In this document: piece after piece, positions 10,112 to 19,119 of the stretch
Layout: each line of letters opens with the position of its first letter
How positions within the stretch are numbered: the stretch's first letter is position 1
NCBI GenBank assembly: GCA_029938085.1
Contig: JAPYOS010000003.1
Location: 1 to 64,000, forward strand
Direction: 5' to 3'
From: Oceanospirillaceae bacterium
GTDB lineage: Bacteria > Pseudomonadota > Gammaproteobacteria > Pseudomonadales > Balneatricaceae
Length of the DNA: 64,000 nucleotides
Program-made: the position numbers and the translations under genes
Notes under the pieces: model-generated
What the model was told of the DNA's origin: nothing
The model's database searches: none
What the model saw: only the letters and a program-made list of their open reading frames with translations

Positions 10112-11623
10112 TTATTTAGCAAGCTTGGGTGGTTGGTGGCCGGCCATAGCAAAACAGATGTTTTTAGTTTCCATGTAAAACTCAAACGACCAATCGCCAC
10201 CGTCGCGGCCAATGCCAGAGGCTTTAACGCCACCAAAGGGTGCGGGTAAATGGCGTGAGTTTTCGGAATTAATCCAAATCATTCCAGCCTCAAGCTGATC
10301 GGCAATAGCCCAGCAACGTTCTACGTTTTGGCTCCAAAGGTAGCCAGCTAAGCCGTATTGGCAGTCGTTAGCAATCGCAATGGCATCGGCATCATCTTTA
10401 AACGGAATCGCCGTAAGTACAGGGCCAAAAATTTCTTCTTGAGCTACACGCATTTTATTGTGAGCTTGGGTAAAGAGGGTAGGTTCTACGTAACAGCCAG
10501 ACAACTCGCTGACTTTATTACCACCAGCGGCAATGGTGGCGCCATCGGCTTTGGCAGCTTCAAAGTAAGACAAAACCTTGGTTTCGTGTTCTGGGTGAAT
10601 AAGCGGACCAATAACGGTGTTAGGGTCTAGCGGGTGGCCCACTTTAATGCGGTTGGCGCGGTCGGATACCATGGCACAAAAGGTGTCGTAAATACTTTCT
10701 TCTACTAATAGGCGTGACGACGAGGTGCAGCGTTCGCCATTGAGCGAATAAATCATAAACGCGGCGGCGTCTGCGGCTTTGTCTAAATCGGCGTCGGCAA
10801 ACACTAATACTGGGTTTTTTCCGCCTAATTCAAAGTGGGCACGTTTTAAGGTGTCGGCACCCTGCTTTTGAATTAAAGAACCGGTGCGGCTTTCGCCTAC
10901 AAAGGCAATGGCCTTGATTAACGGGTGTTCGGTTAGGGTTTTACCCGCATCTTCGCCCATGCCATTAACTAAGTTCCATACACCTTTAGGTAAACCTGCC
11001 TCTTCGGCAATCTGTACCAATAGACTGGCGGTTAATGGCGAAAACTCAGCCGGTTTATGTACAATGGTGCAACCTGCTGCTAGCGCGGGGGCAATTTTCC
11101 AAGTGGATAACATAAACGGCGTATTCCACGGGGTGATGACACCAACGGGACCAATAGGGTAACGTTTAGTGACGTTAACTTGGCCTGCCGCGTAAAGCGA
11201 TTGGCCGTCTTGGGCTTGGACCGCTTTGTCGGCAAAAAATCGAAAGTTCTCTGCGCCTCTTAAGGCAGCTTTAGCCATAAACTTAATGGCTTGGCCGGTA
11301 TCAATACACTCCAACAATGCAATTTCTTGAGCGCGAGCTTCAATGCCATCTGCGACCTTGTGGAGGATTTTTTGGCGTTGCTTACCGCTCATGGCAGACC
11401 ATGTGCTAAAGGCACGGTGGGCCGCTTGGGCCGCAAGGTCTATGTCTGCGGCTTTGCCGTGGGCTACTTTGGCAAGGGGTTTAAGGTTAATAGGCGACAA
11501 ACTTTCAAACCAAGTGTTATCTAGGGCCGCTTGTTGCTGGCCATCAATGTGGTTTAGTACACCGCCATCAAACTGGGCTAAATATTGTGCGGCGTCTTGT
11601 TGGTTTTGGGCGAAGCTGCTCAT
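10112..11623 (-). CDS. hpaE: 5-carboxymethyl-2-hydroxymuconate semialdehyde dehydrogenase
   Basis: ALDH family: FELGGKNPVLVFADADLDKAADAAAFMIYSLNGERCTSSSRLLVEESIYD; adjacent to hpaF/G/H/I. Confidence 0.9.
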   Translation of the reverse strand: MSSFAQNQQDAAQYLAQFDGGVLNHIDGQQQAALDNTWFESLSPINLKPLAKVAHGKAADIDLAAQAAHRAFSTWSAMSGKQRQKILHKVADGIEARAQEIALLECIDTGQAIKFMAKAALRGAENFRFFADKAVQAQDGQSLYAAGQVNVTKRYPIGPVGVITPWNTPFMLSTWKIAPALAAGCTIVHKPAEFSPLTASLLVQIAEEAGLPKGVWNLVNGMGEDAGKTLTEHPLIKAIAFVGESRTGSLIQKQGADTLKRAHFELGGKNPVLVFADADLDKAADAAAFMIYSLNGERCTSSSRLLVEESIYDTFCAMVSDRANRIKVGHPLDPNTVIGPLIHPEHETKVLSYFEAAKADGATIAAGGNKVSELSGCYVEPTLFTQAHNKMRVAQEEIFGPVLTAIPFKDDADAIAIANDCQYGLAGYLWSQNVERCWAIADQLEAGMIWINSENSRHLPAPFGGVKASGIGRDGGDWSFEFYMETKNICFAMAGHQPPKLAK

Positions 11624-12039
11624 TAGTTATTTCCTTGGTTGTTGGCGACGTTGGCGGCATTACGAATGCGTGGGTGCATGGCGTTGGTCTTCCAGCTGAG
11701 GGGGGTGTTGATTTCTCGTACTTCTATAGACAGCGCAAAGTAGGGCTGGGCGAGCTGGGGCGTTAAAAAGGTATTCATAGTGGCGTTTATGGCTTCGCCT
11801 AAACGTTCTTTGTCGGCTTGACTACGGCCCAAACCAATACGAATGGAGGTGTCGATAAAGCTGTTTTGCGGCAGCAAATCGGCTACAGCGTAATGCTCGC
11901 ACTTAATAGCGCGTACCCGCACGGCACCGAGTTCAAATAAACCGGTGTCGATACCGGTGGTGTGGATGGCGCGGCACAAGCCGTCAAAATCAACTTGTGA
12001 TTCGAGGTTGGCGGAATATTCCATGGTAACGTGGGGCAT
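11623..12039 (-). CDS. hpaF: 5-carboxymethyl-2-hydroxymuconate delta-isomerase
   Basis: MPHVTMEYSANLE start with catalytic Pro1; IGLGRSQADKERLGEAI; CHMI family. Confidence 0.85.
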   Translation of the reverse strand: MPHVTMEYSANLESQVDFDGLCRAIHTTGIDTGLFELGAVRVRAIKCEHYAVADLLPQNSFIDTSIRIGLGRSQADKERLGEAINATMNTFLTPQLAQPYFALSIEVREINTPLSWKTNAMHPRIRNAANVANNQGNN

Positions 12040-12073
12040 GGGCGTGTCTCTTTATATGCAGTATGTGGCAAAC

Positions 12074-12094
12074 TAATTAATATGTTAACTAAAT
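12074..12094. promoter_or_regulatory. Candidate HpaR operator upstream of hpaF
   Basis: TAATTAA-TATG-TTAACTA near-palindrome; an 18-nt stretch (12077-12094) is identical as reverse complement to 13960-13977. Confidence 0.6.
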
Positions 12095-12193
12095 AGTGAG
12101 TTTGATGCAAATCATGTTTTTGGTTTGGGGTGTGCGCGGCTATGTTGTCCGGGTTATCCTGACGCGCCTGATCATCCTGACCACCCAAGTGTC

Positions 12194-12213
12194 ATCCTGA
12201 CGAAGGTCAGGAT
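12194..12213. repeat. REP-like palindrome
   Basis: ATCCTGACGAAGGTCAGGAT, identical to 6027-6046. Confidence 0.75.
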
Positions 12214-12290
12214 CTAGTTAACCTGTTTAGTATTTTCGGTTAAGTCGGTATAATAACTGTAACTAATCTAATAACTGTTCGAGACTGACT

Positions 12291-12716
12291 ATGCAGCCTA
12301 CCAAAACAGACCGTGCGTTGCCCTTGGCTTTGTTGCGAGCCCGAGAAACGGTGATGTCACCTATTCGTAAGGTACTTAAAGATCACGATGTCACTGATCA
12401 ACAGTGGCGGGTGTTGCGGGTGTTACACGAAAATGGCTTGATGGATGCGAAAGAACTAGCTAAAAGTGCCTGTGTTCTGGCTCCAAGCCTTACACGTATT
12501 ATCAAGAACTTAGAAGAAAAGAACATGCTCACGCGCCGTGCCGATGGCAAAGATGGGCGCCGAGTGTTGTTGCAGATATTGCCTACAGGTGCGCAGCTAA
12601 TCGAATCGGTTACCCCTGAGGTGCAAGTCATTTACCAAGGTTTAAACGATAAGTATGGGGCTCAAAAAATGAGCGATCTGTTAGATCTATTACACGATGT
12701 GGTGGAGCTAAGCTAA
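12291..12716 (+). CDS. hpaR: MarR-family regulator of homoprotocatechuate degradation
   Basis: ALPLALLRARETVMSPIRKVLKDHDVTDQQWRVLRVL... HpaR-type MarR; location in hpa cluster. Confidence 0.9.
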   Translation: MQPTKTDRALPLALLRARETVMSPIRKVLKDHDVTDQQWRVLRVLHENGLMDAKELAKSACVLAPSLTRIIKNLEEKNMLTRRADGKDGRRVLLQILPTGAQLIESVTPEVQVIYQGLNDKYGAQKMSDLLDLLHDVVELS

Positions 12717-12741
12717 CATGGCCAGTGCAGGGCCATGTTAG
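12713..12741. terminator. Hairpin between convergent hpaR and hydroxylase genes
   Basis: Perfect 11-bp stem CTAACATGGCC / GGCCATGTTAG with 7-nt loop; no strong T-tract. Confidence 0.6.
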
Positions 12742-12757
12742 TTATACAGGTTGCGCG

Positions 12758-13933
12758 TTACAGTAAGCGTGGGTCTGGTTCTAGGCCTACCAAATGACGA
12801 CCGTAAATCTGCTTGCATACGTCGTAATCGGTATAGGCGTGGGCGGCAGTCATGTGGGAATCTCGGAACAGTCGCTGTGCTTGGTTGGTTAAGAACCAAG
12901 CGTTAGCACCACTCGATTCAAATAAACGGTCCACGGCGGCTACACACATTTTTACTGCGTAGGCTTGGTTGGTACGCCACTGGGCGAGCTGATCGGCATC
13001 GGGTAGGGCGTGCTTTACACCCATTTGCGCTAGGTCGTTCCAGTCTTTTTCTAGTAACGCGCGGGCAGCGTTAATTTGGTGTTTAGACTCGGCTAAACGC
13101 ATATAGGCGGGTACGTCTTTGCCCACTTCTGCCCCAGTGTAGGCGCGTACACGGGTTTTAGATCGTTCGGTAAACCAAACAATCATTTGTTCTGCAATGC
13201 CTAAGCTAATGGCAGAAAAGCCACAGGCGAAGTAGGGGCGGTAGGCCGCAAAAAAGATGTCACTATCTGGATATATACCGTAGCCAGTGGATTGCCCCGT
13301 CATCAAGGCTTTGGCCGATTCAATACGGTGTTCCGGCACAAATACATGGCGCACTTGCAGGGTTTTGGTGCCGGAGCCTTTCATGGCCATGGCATGCCAG
13401 TTATCAATAATTTCGTAATCGGCTCTAGGTACCAAAGCAAAGTGTTGGTGTGGCTTAGCATCTACCGCAGCACCGGCGCGAATAAATCCTAAAATAGCCC
13501 ATTGGGCGTGGTCGCAACCGCTGCTCCAGCTCATGTCGCCGCTAAACATCACGCCGCCATCTACTTCTGTGGTTTTACCAAAGGGTGCAATGCTTGAGCT
13601 AATGGTGGCTTCTGGGTTTTCGCCCCACACATCCTCTTGTGCTTGTTTGGAGAACAGTGCCAGTTGGTGGCTGTGGGTGTTAAGTAAGCTGGTAGACCAA
13701 GCTGTGCCAGCGCATGCGCCAGCCAGGGCAGCTACACATTCGGCAAACTGAGGTAAGGAAAGTTCTAACCCGCCCCATGCCTTAGGCTGAAACGCGCGCA
13801 TGAATTTAATCTTGGTTAACAGTTCAATATTTTCCGGAGGGGTCATGCGTAACGCTTCTGCCTGGTCGGCATTGGCGGCAATGGTGGGCAGGATGTCTTG
13901 TAAGTCGTTAAGCAGTTGGCTCGCAGAAGTCAT
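12758..13933 (-). CDS. Acyl-CoA-dehydrogenase-fold flavin-dependent monooxygenase (p-hydroxyphenylacetate 3-hydroxylase C2/HsaA-like)
   Basis: Start taken at MTSASQLLNDL; KAWGGLELSLPQFAECVAALAGACAGTAWSTSL, SGDMSWSSGCDHAQW, C-terminal RDSHMTAAHAYTDYDV. Confidence 0.8.
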   Translation of the reverse strand: MTSASQLLNDLQDILPTIAANADQAEALRMTPPENIELLTKIKFMRAFQPKAWGGLELSLPQFAECVAALAGACAGTAWSTSLLNTHSHQLALFSKQAQEDVWGENPEATISSSIAPFGKTTEVDGGVMFSGDMSWSSGCDHAQWAILGFIRAGAAVDAKPHQHFALVPRADYEIIDNWHAMAMKGSGTKTLQVRHVFVPEHRIESAKALMTGQSTGYGIYPDSDIFFAAYRPYFACGFSAISLGIAEQMIVWFTERSKTRVRAYTGAEVGKDVPAYMRLAESKHQINAARALLEKDWNDLAQMGVKHALPDADQLAQWRTNQAYAVKMCVAAVDRLFESSGANAWFLTNQAQRLFRDSHMTAAHAYTDYDVCKQIYGRHLVGLEPDPRLL

Positions 13934-13962
13934 GGGCAGTGGCCTTGTTAGGTTTGTCAATT

Positions 13963-13980
13963 TAGTTAACATATTAACTA
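13963..13980. promoter_or_regulatory. Candidate HpaR operator upstream of the hydroxylase
   Basis: Perfect inverted repeat TAGTTAA-CATA-TTAACTA. Confidence 0.65.
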
Positions 13981-14084
13981 TTATTGGATGTATAGTAGCA
14001 ACTGTTGTATAAGGCCGCAACTTTAATAAAATGATTCATAAAAAAGTAAGTTTATTCAAAAAAAGTATCATATATCCGTTTGTA

Positions 14085-14101
14085 TAGTTTACATGTGAAC
14101 T
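14085..14101. promoter_or_regulatory. Candidate third HpaR-type site upstream of TRAP operon
   Basis: TAGTTTACATGTGAACT matches TAGTTAACATATTAACT at 14 of 17 positions. Confidence 0.45.
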
Positions 14102-14186
14102 TAATCGCGTGTATGCTGAACCCAAATTGGTGGCTTGTGCCACTGGTTTCTGGTTCGCTGATAAATCTAAAAATTTGGAGTAATAC

Positions 14187-15209
14187 ATGAAAAAGTTAAT
14201 CGTCGCGACTATGGCTACTGGCCTAATGCTAGGCGCGTCTACTGTGGCAAGCGCCGCTGAAACCCTATTGTTGTCATCTTGGTTGCCACCTAAACACCCA
14301 GTGGTTGCTGACATTATCAAGCCTTGGATTAAAGCCGTAGAAGCCGAAAGTGGCGGCGAGCTTAAGGTGCGTATTTTACCTAAGGCATTGGGCTCTCCTC
14401 CAGCTCACTATGACCTTGCTAAAGACGGCGTTGCTGATATCACTTACGGTGTGCACGGATACCAGCCAGGCCGCTTTAAGCTAACGGCCGCTACCGAGTT
14501 GCCATTTTTGGGTGACAGTGCAGAAGACGTATCTGTTGCTTACTGGCGCATCTACAAGAAGCACCTAGAATCAGTTAACGAACATGAAGGCACGGTTTTG
14601 TTGGGCTTGATGTCTCACGGGCCGGGTGTAATTCATAACAACGTTCGTGCTATTAACAGCGTTGAAGACATGGCTGGTTTAAAGTTCCGCGTAGGTGGTG
14701 GTGTTGCTGGTGATGCAGCTAAAGCCCTGGGTGTGACTGCAATGTTGGCCTCGGCCACTAAAAACTACGAAATGTTATCTAGCGGCGTTGCCGACGGTAC
14801 TTTCTTGCCGACTGAGTCCATTAAGTCGTTCAAGCTAACCAAGTTATTGAACCATGCCACTAAGATACCAGGTGGTTTGTATAACACTAGTTTCTTCTTA
14901 ACCATGAACCCTGCTAAGTTTGAAGGCTTAAGTGCCGACAACCAAGCCGCTCTAATGCGCGCTTCTGGCGAAAACTTTGCGCGTATTGCGGGTCAAGGTT
15001 GGGATAAGCATGATGCGCTAGGTCAAGCTGCAATGAACGATGCAGGTATTGCTACCGTTAATGCAAGCGATGCGTTTGTAGCAGAAATTCAAGCTGTAAC
15101 GGGCCATTTGGAAGCTAACTGGATCGCTACAGCTAATGGCTTGGGTGTAGACGGTACTGCAGTAATGGCTGACTTACGTGCCGAAATTGCTAAAGTTGCT
15201 GCTGAGTAA
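14187..15209 (+). CDS. TRAP transporter solute-binding protein, DctP family
   Basis: Signal peptide; LLSSWLPPKHPVVADIIKPWIKAVEAESGGELKVRI; followed by DctQ and DctM genes. Confidence 0.92.
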   Translation: MKKLIVATMATGLMLGASTVASAAETLLLSSWLPPKHPVVADIIKPWIKAVEAESGGELKVRILPKALGSPPAHYDLAKDGVADITYGVHGYQPGRFKLTAATELPFLGDSAEDVSVAYWRIYKKHLESVNEHEGTVLLGLMSHGPGVIHNNVRAINSVEDMAGLKFRVGGGVAGDAAKALGVTAMLASATKNYEMLSSGVADGTFLPTESIKSFKLTKLLNHATKIPGGLYNTSFFLTMNPAKFEGLSADNQAALMRASGENFARIAGQGWDKHDALGQAAMNDAGIATVNASDAFVAEIQAVTGHLEANWIATANGLGVDGTAVMADLRAEIAKVAAE

Positions 15210-15751
15210 TGTCGCTTAGTCAAGCAAGGAGCCGAGTACTTGTATCCGGCTCCGTAATGCAGTTTGTGCTGCAGCGTATATTGGGTGGCTTAGCAGCCAC
15301 CCTTTTGTTTTTGTTGATGTTGTTAACCTTAGTCGACGTGGTTGGTCGCTATGGGTTTAATGCGCCGGTAAACGGCAGCTACGAGATCACTGAATTGCTG
15401 TTGGCGGCCATTATATTTTCTGCTCTACCTTTGGTATCTGCCAAAGACGCCCACATTACTGTGGACTTAATTGATACCTTTGTGCCCAACTTTTTAGCTT
15501 GGTTAAGGGATGTTGCAATTGCCGTATCTACGAGCATCATCTTAGCTGGAATTAGTTACAAAGTATGGCATAAAGCCCTTGAATCGGTACGTTATGGCGA
15601 TCAAACAGCCATGTTATTGTTGCCCACGGCACCGGTATTTTTCTACATCAGTATCGCTATAGGCATCAGTAGTCTTATTGCCTTATTGTTGGCTTGGCAA
15701 TATGCTCGAGCAGGCGTTACCCCTTCTACTCCTTCTTCTGAAAAAGCATAA
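15209..15751 (+). CDS. TRAP transporter small permease, DctQ family
   Basis: VVGRYGFNAPVNGSYEITELLLAAIIFSALP, membrane protein between DctP and DctM. Confidence 0.9.
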   Translation: MSLSQARSRVLVSGSVMQFVLQRILGGLAATLLFLLMLLTLVDVVGRYGFNAPVNGSYEITELLLAAIIFSALPLVSAKDAHITVDLIDTFVPNFLAWLRDVAIAVSTSIILAGISYKVWHKALESVRYGDQTAMLLLPTAPVFFYISIAIGISSLIALLLAWQYARAGVTPSTPSSEKA

Positions 15752-15756
15752 ACACT

Positions 15757-17091
15757 ATGTATGAATCTTTAATTGCCTTTGCTGCGATGCTCACCTTAGT
15801 GATTGTGGTGCGTATGCCTATTGCGTTTGCCATGGGTTTGGTGGGGTTTGTAGGGTTTGGTTTAATGACCAGTTTTTCTGGGTCTATGGCCATGGCCAGT
15901 ATTATCACCTATGACACGGGCTTGAATTATGGCCTTTCTGTAGTGCCTTTATTTATTTTAATGGGTAATTTTGTTAGCCGCGCAGGCTTGTCGGACGAGC
16001 TATATACGGCTGCCAATGCCTTTTTAGGCCACCGTCGTGGCGGCCTTGCCATGGCTACTGTGGTGGCTTGTGGTGGTTTTAGTGCAGTGTGTGGTTCGAG
16101 TTTAGCCACAGCGGCGACTATGTCTAAAGTGGCCATGCCACCCATGAGAAAATACGGCTACGACGAAGGCCTAGCCGCAGGCTCCATTGCCGCTGGCGGT
16201 ACCTTAGGTATTTTGATTCCACCTAGCGTCATTTTAATTATTTTTGGCATCATGACCGAAAGCGATATTGGTTTGTTATTTATTGCCGGTATTTTGCCTG
16301 GCTTGTTGGGTGTTATTTTGTATTTGGTTGCCGTGTTAGTCACCGTAACCTTAAAGCCCGAAAAAGGCCCGCGTGGCGACCGTTTTGGTTGGCCCCAACG
16401 GCTGCAAGCCTTATGGGGTGTGTCTGGCGTATTGGCCTTGTTTGGTTTAGTGATTGGTGGCATTTATGGTGGTATTTTCACGCCGACAGAAGCCGCCGGC
16501 ATTGGCGCTTCGGGTGCGTTCTTTATTGCCTTAATTCGTCAGCGCCTAAGTTGGCAGTCGCTGTTTGAAACATTAGTAGAAAGTGCACGCACAACGGCCA
16601 TGATTTTTGTTATTTTGATTGGCGCAGAAATTTTCTCCAACTACGTTAATATTGCGGGTTTACCAGAGTTATTGTCGGAGTGGGTGGTGTCGTTCGACTT
16701 GTCTGCGATTGCTGTGATTATGCTTATTATGCTGGTCTATGTGGTGTTAGGCACGGTGTTAGAAAGCCTTTCTATGATTATGTTAACGGTGCCTGTGTTT
16801 TACCCGTTAGTCTTAGGTTTAGACTTAGGTGGTTACTCTGACGCCTTGATGGACCCTGAATTGGCGCTTATTTGGTTTGGTATTATTGTGGTAGTGATTA
16901 CCGAAATTAGCCTTATTACGCCGCCCGTGGGCCTCAATGTATTTGTGCTTAAGAGCATGTTGGACGATGTTAAGCTGAGCACTATATTCCGTGGCGTAAC
17001 GCCGTTTTGGATTGTAGACATCGTACGCTTAATGACGCTAATTCTTTTGCCTGGTTTAGTATTATGGCTGCCTAACTTAATGGCAGGCTAG
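15757..17091 (+). CDS. TRAP transporter large permease, DctM family
   Basis: MPIAFAMGLVGFVG, GGTLGILIPPSVILIIFGIMTE, TPTEAAGIGA, ITPPVGLNVFV. Confidence 0.95.
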   Translation: MYESLIAFAAMLTLVIVVRMPIAFAMGLVGFVGFGLMTSFSGSMAMASIITYDTGLNYGLSVVPLFILMGNFVSRAGLSDELYTAANAFLGHRRGGLAMATVVACGGFSAVCGSSLATAATMSKVAMPPMRKYGYDEGLAAGSIAAGGTLGILIPPSVILIIFGIMTESDIGLLFIAGILPGLLGVILYLVAVLVTVTLKPEKGPRGDRFGWPQRLQALWGVSGVLALFGLVIGGIYGGIFTPTEAAGIGASGAFFIALIRQRLSWQSLFETLVESARTTAMIFVILIGAEIFSNYVNIAGLPELLSEWVVSFDLSAIAVIMLIMLVYVVLGTVLESLSMIMLTVPVFYPLVLGLDLGGYSDALMDPELALIWFGIIVVVITEISLITPPVGLNVFVLKSMLDDVKLSTIFRGVTPFWIVDIVRLMTLILLPGLVLWLPNLMAG

Positions 17092-17095
17092 CCTT

Positions 17096-18289
17096 ATGAG
17101 CATTAGCCAGCGCGAATTTGTCATTATTATCGCGTGCTTGATGTCTATGGTGGCGTTAACTACAGATGCCATGTTGCCGGCTCTAGGCCTCATGGCGCAA
17201 GACTTTGTAGTGGATGGCAATGCCATTCAATTAGTCGTCACCGGGGTATTTGCCGGTCATGCATTAGGGCAGCTAGTGTATGGACCTATTTCTGACAAAT
17301 ATGGCCGTAGAAGCAGTATTTTTATCGGTTTGGCTATTTTCACTATCGGCAGCCTTGTTAGCGCCAGTGCCACCACCTTAGAAACCATGCTTATCGGCCG
17401 TTTTTTACAGGGTTTTGGTGCATCAGGGCCTCGGGTGATGGTAGTGGCTTTAGTCCGAGACTGTTATAGCGGGCCAGACATGGCGCGTATCATGTCGTTT
17501 GCCATGACCTTGTTTATGGCTGTGCCGATTATGGCGCCGTTGGTAGGGCAAGGGGTGTTGTTAGTAGGCCCTTGGCAGTGGATCTTTGGCCTGTATGTGG
17601 TGATTGCAGCGATCATGTTGGTTTGGGTGTTTATACGTTTAGATGAAACCCTCAAACCCGAAAACCGTTTATCGCTGCATCCTAAAAAGCTCTGGTCCAC
17701 CATGTTACAAGTGTTGGTTAATCCCATTGCTACCGGTTATGCCTTGGTCTCTGGCCTGGTATTGGGCGGTTTTATGGGGTATTTGAGTTCCAGCCAACAG
17801 ATCTTTCAGCAGACCTATGGCGTAGGCGAGGCCTTCCCTTTCTATTTTGCCGTGTTAGCCTTGCCCACCATTGTTGCCTCGCTACTGAATGCTAAGTTAG
17901 TGGTGCGGTTTGGCATGTACCGTTTGGTACAAGTAACTAACGTTATGACCGGCACGGCTTGCTTGGCCTTTTACATCTATGCCCATAACTTAGCCACTGG
18001 CCCAAGTTTGGGTGCCTTTATGGCCTTATGCAGCATCATATTTTTTGGCATCGGCTTTCGTTTTGGCAACTTAAACGCCCTTGCCATGGAGCCTTTAGGT
18101 AAACTCGCGGGCATGGGTGCTTCGGTAGTTGGCTCTAGCGCTACTTTGATATCGGTGCCTATCGGTATGTGGGTGGGCATGTCTTACAATGGCACCGTGT
18201 TGCCATTAGTGTTGGGTTTTGCCATCACGTCTTGGGTCACCTTTGTGGCTATGTTGTACATCAATAGACTGCCTAAACCAGTCGTCTAA
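17096..18289 (+). CDS. MFS transporter, Bcr/CflA-type
   Basis: TDAMLPALGLMAQDF, GQLVYGPISDKYGRRSSIFIGL. Confidence 0.85.
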   Translation: MSISQREFVIIIACLMSMVALTTDAMLPALGLMAQDFVVDGNAIQLVVTGVFAGHALGQLVYGPISDKYGRRSSIFIGLAIFTIGSLVSASATTLETMLIGRFLQGFGASGPRVMVVALVRDCYSGPDMARIMSFAMTLFMAVPIMAPLVGQGVLLVGPWQWIFGLYVVIAAIMLVWVFIRLDETLKPENRLSLHPKKLWSTMLQVLVNPIATGYALVSGLVLGGFMGYLSSSQQIFQQTYGVGEAFPFYFAVLALPTIVASLLNAKLVVRFGMYRLVQVTNVMTGTACLAFYIYAHNLATGPSLGAFMALCSIIFFGIGFRFGNLNALAMEPLGKLAGMGASVVGSSATLISVPIGMWVGMSYNGTVLPLVLGFAITSWVTFVAMLYINRLPKPVV

Positions 18290-18375
18290 CCTGTGACCCT
18301 GCATTTGTCGTGAAAGTTGGATTTTTTTGTGTGGCGGAGTATGCTGTCAGAACAACAGTAAATAGGAGCTCAGGC

Positions 18376-19119
18376 ATGGTTATTTATCCAGACATAGAAA
18401 TCCAAAATGGTCGCTGTGTGAACTTACACCGCGGACACATGGAAGATCCCATTGTGTATGATGTTTCGCCCTTAGAAGCGGCCCTGCAATACGTCGCTCA
18501 AGGTGCACAAGTGTTACATGTGGTGGATTTAGATAACGTTATGCGGGGCGGCCACGACAATCACAAAACCGTGTTGGAAATCATTCAAGCCGCGGATGTG
18601 CCGGTACAAGTGGGTGGCGGTATTCGTACTATCGAAGGGGCACGTTGGTGGTTTGAACACGGCGCCTCTCGTGTGGTAATTGGTACGGCGGCGATAGAAG
18701 GCCGACATTTTTTGCATGAATTGTGTAACCATTATCCGGGCCAAGTGGTGGTTTCTATTGATGCCCGGCAAAATAAAGTCATGTGTCACGGCTGGACCGA
18801 AGAAACCATATACACACCGTTAGAAATGGCCAAAGATCTGCAAAATCATGGGGTAGCGGCCATTATATACACCGACATCGACTTGGACGTGGATCACCCC
18901 GAAGCGACCTTTTCCATGACCACGCAAATGGTGGCAGAACTCAATATTCCCATTATCTCTAGTGGTACGGTTAAAACCCTGGATGATATCTCTACCTTAC
19001 GTTTGTTACCTAACATCGCTGGTGTGGTGGTGGGGCGTGCCCTCATGAATGGTGCTGTGTCATTAGCAGACGCATTGGGAGTTTGCCAACAGGCCGATAC
19101 CCATGCGGAGTTTGTATAA
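18376..19119 (+). CDS. HisA-like TIM-barrel protein (phosphoribosyl isomerase paralogue)
   Basis: MVIYPDIEIQNGRCVNLHRG, VQVGGGIRTIEGARWWFEHGASRVVIGTAA, SIDARQNKVMCHGW; RBS-like AGGAG upstream of ATG. Confidence 0.85.
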   Translation: MVIYPDIEIQNGRCVNLHRGHMEDPIVYDVSPLEAALQYVAQGAQVLHVVDLDNVMRGGHDNHKTVLEIIQAADVPVQVGGGIRTIEGARWWFEHGASRVVIGTAAIEGRHFLHELCNHYPGQVVVSIDARQNKVMCHGWTEETIYTPLEMAKDLQNHGVAAIIYTDIDLDVDHPEATFSMTTQMVAELNIPIISSGTVKTLDDISTLRLLPNIAGVVVGRALMNGAVSLADALGVCQQADTHAEFV

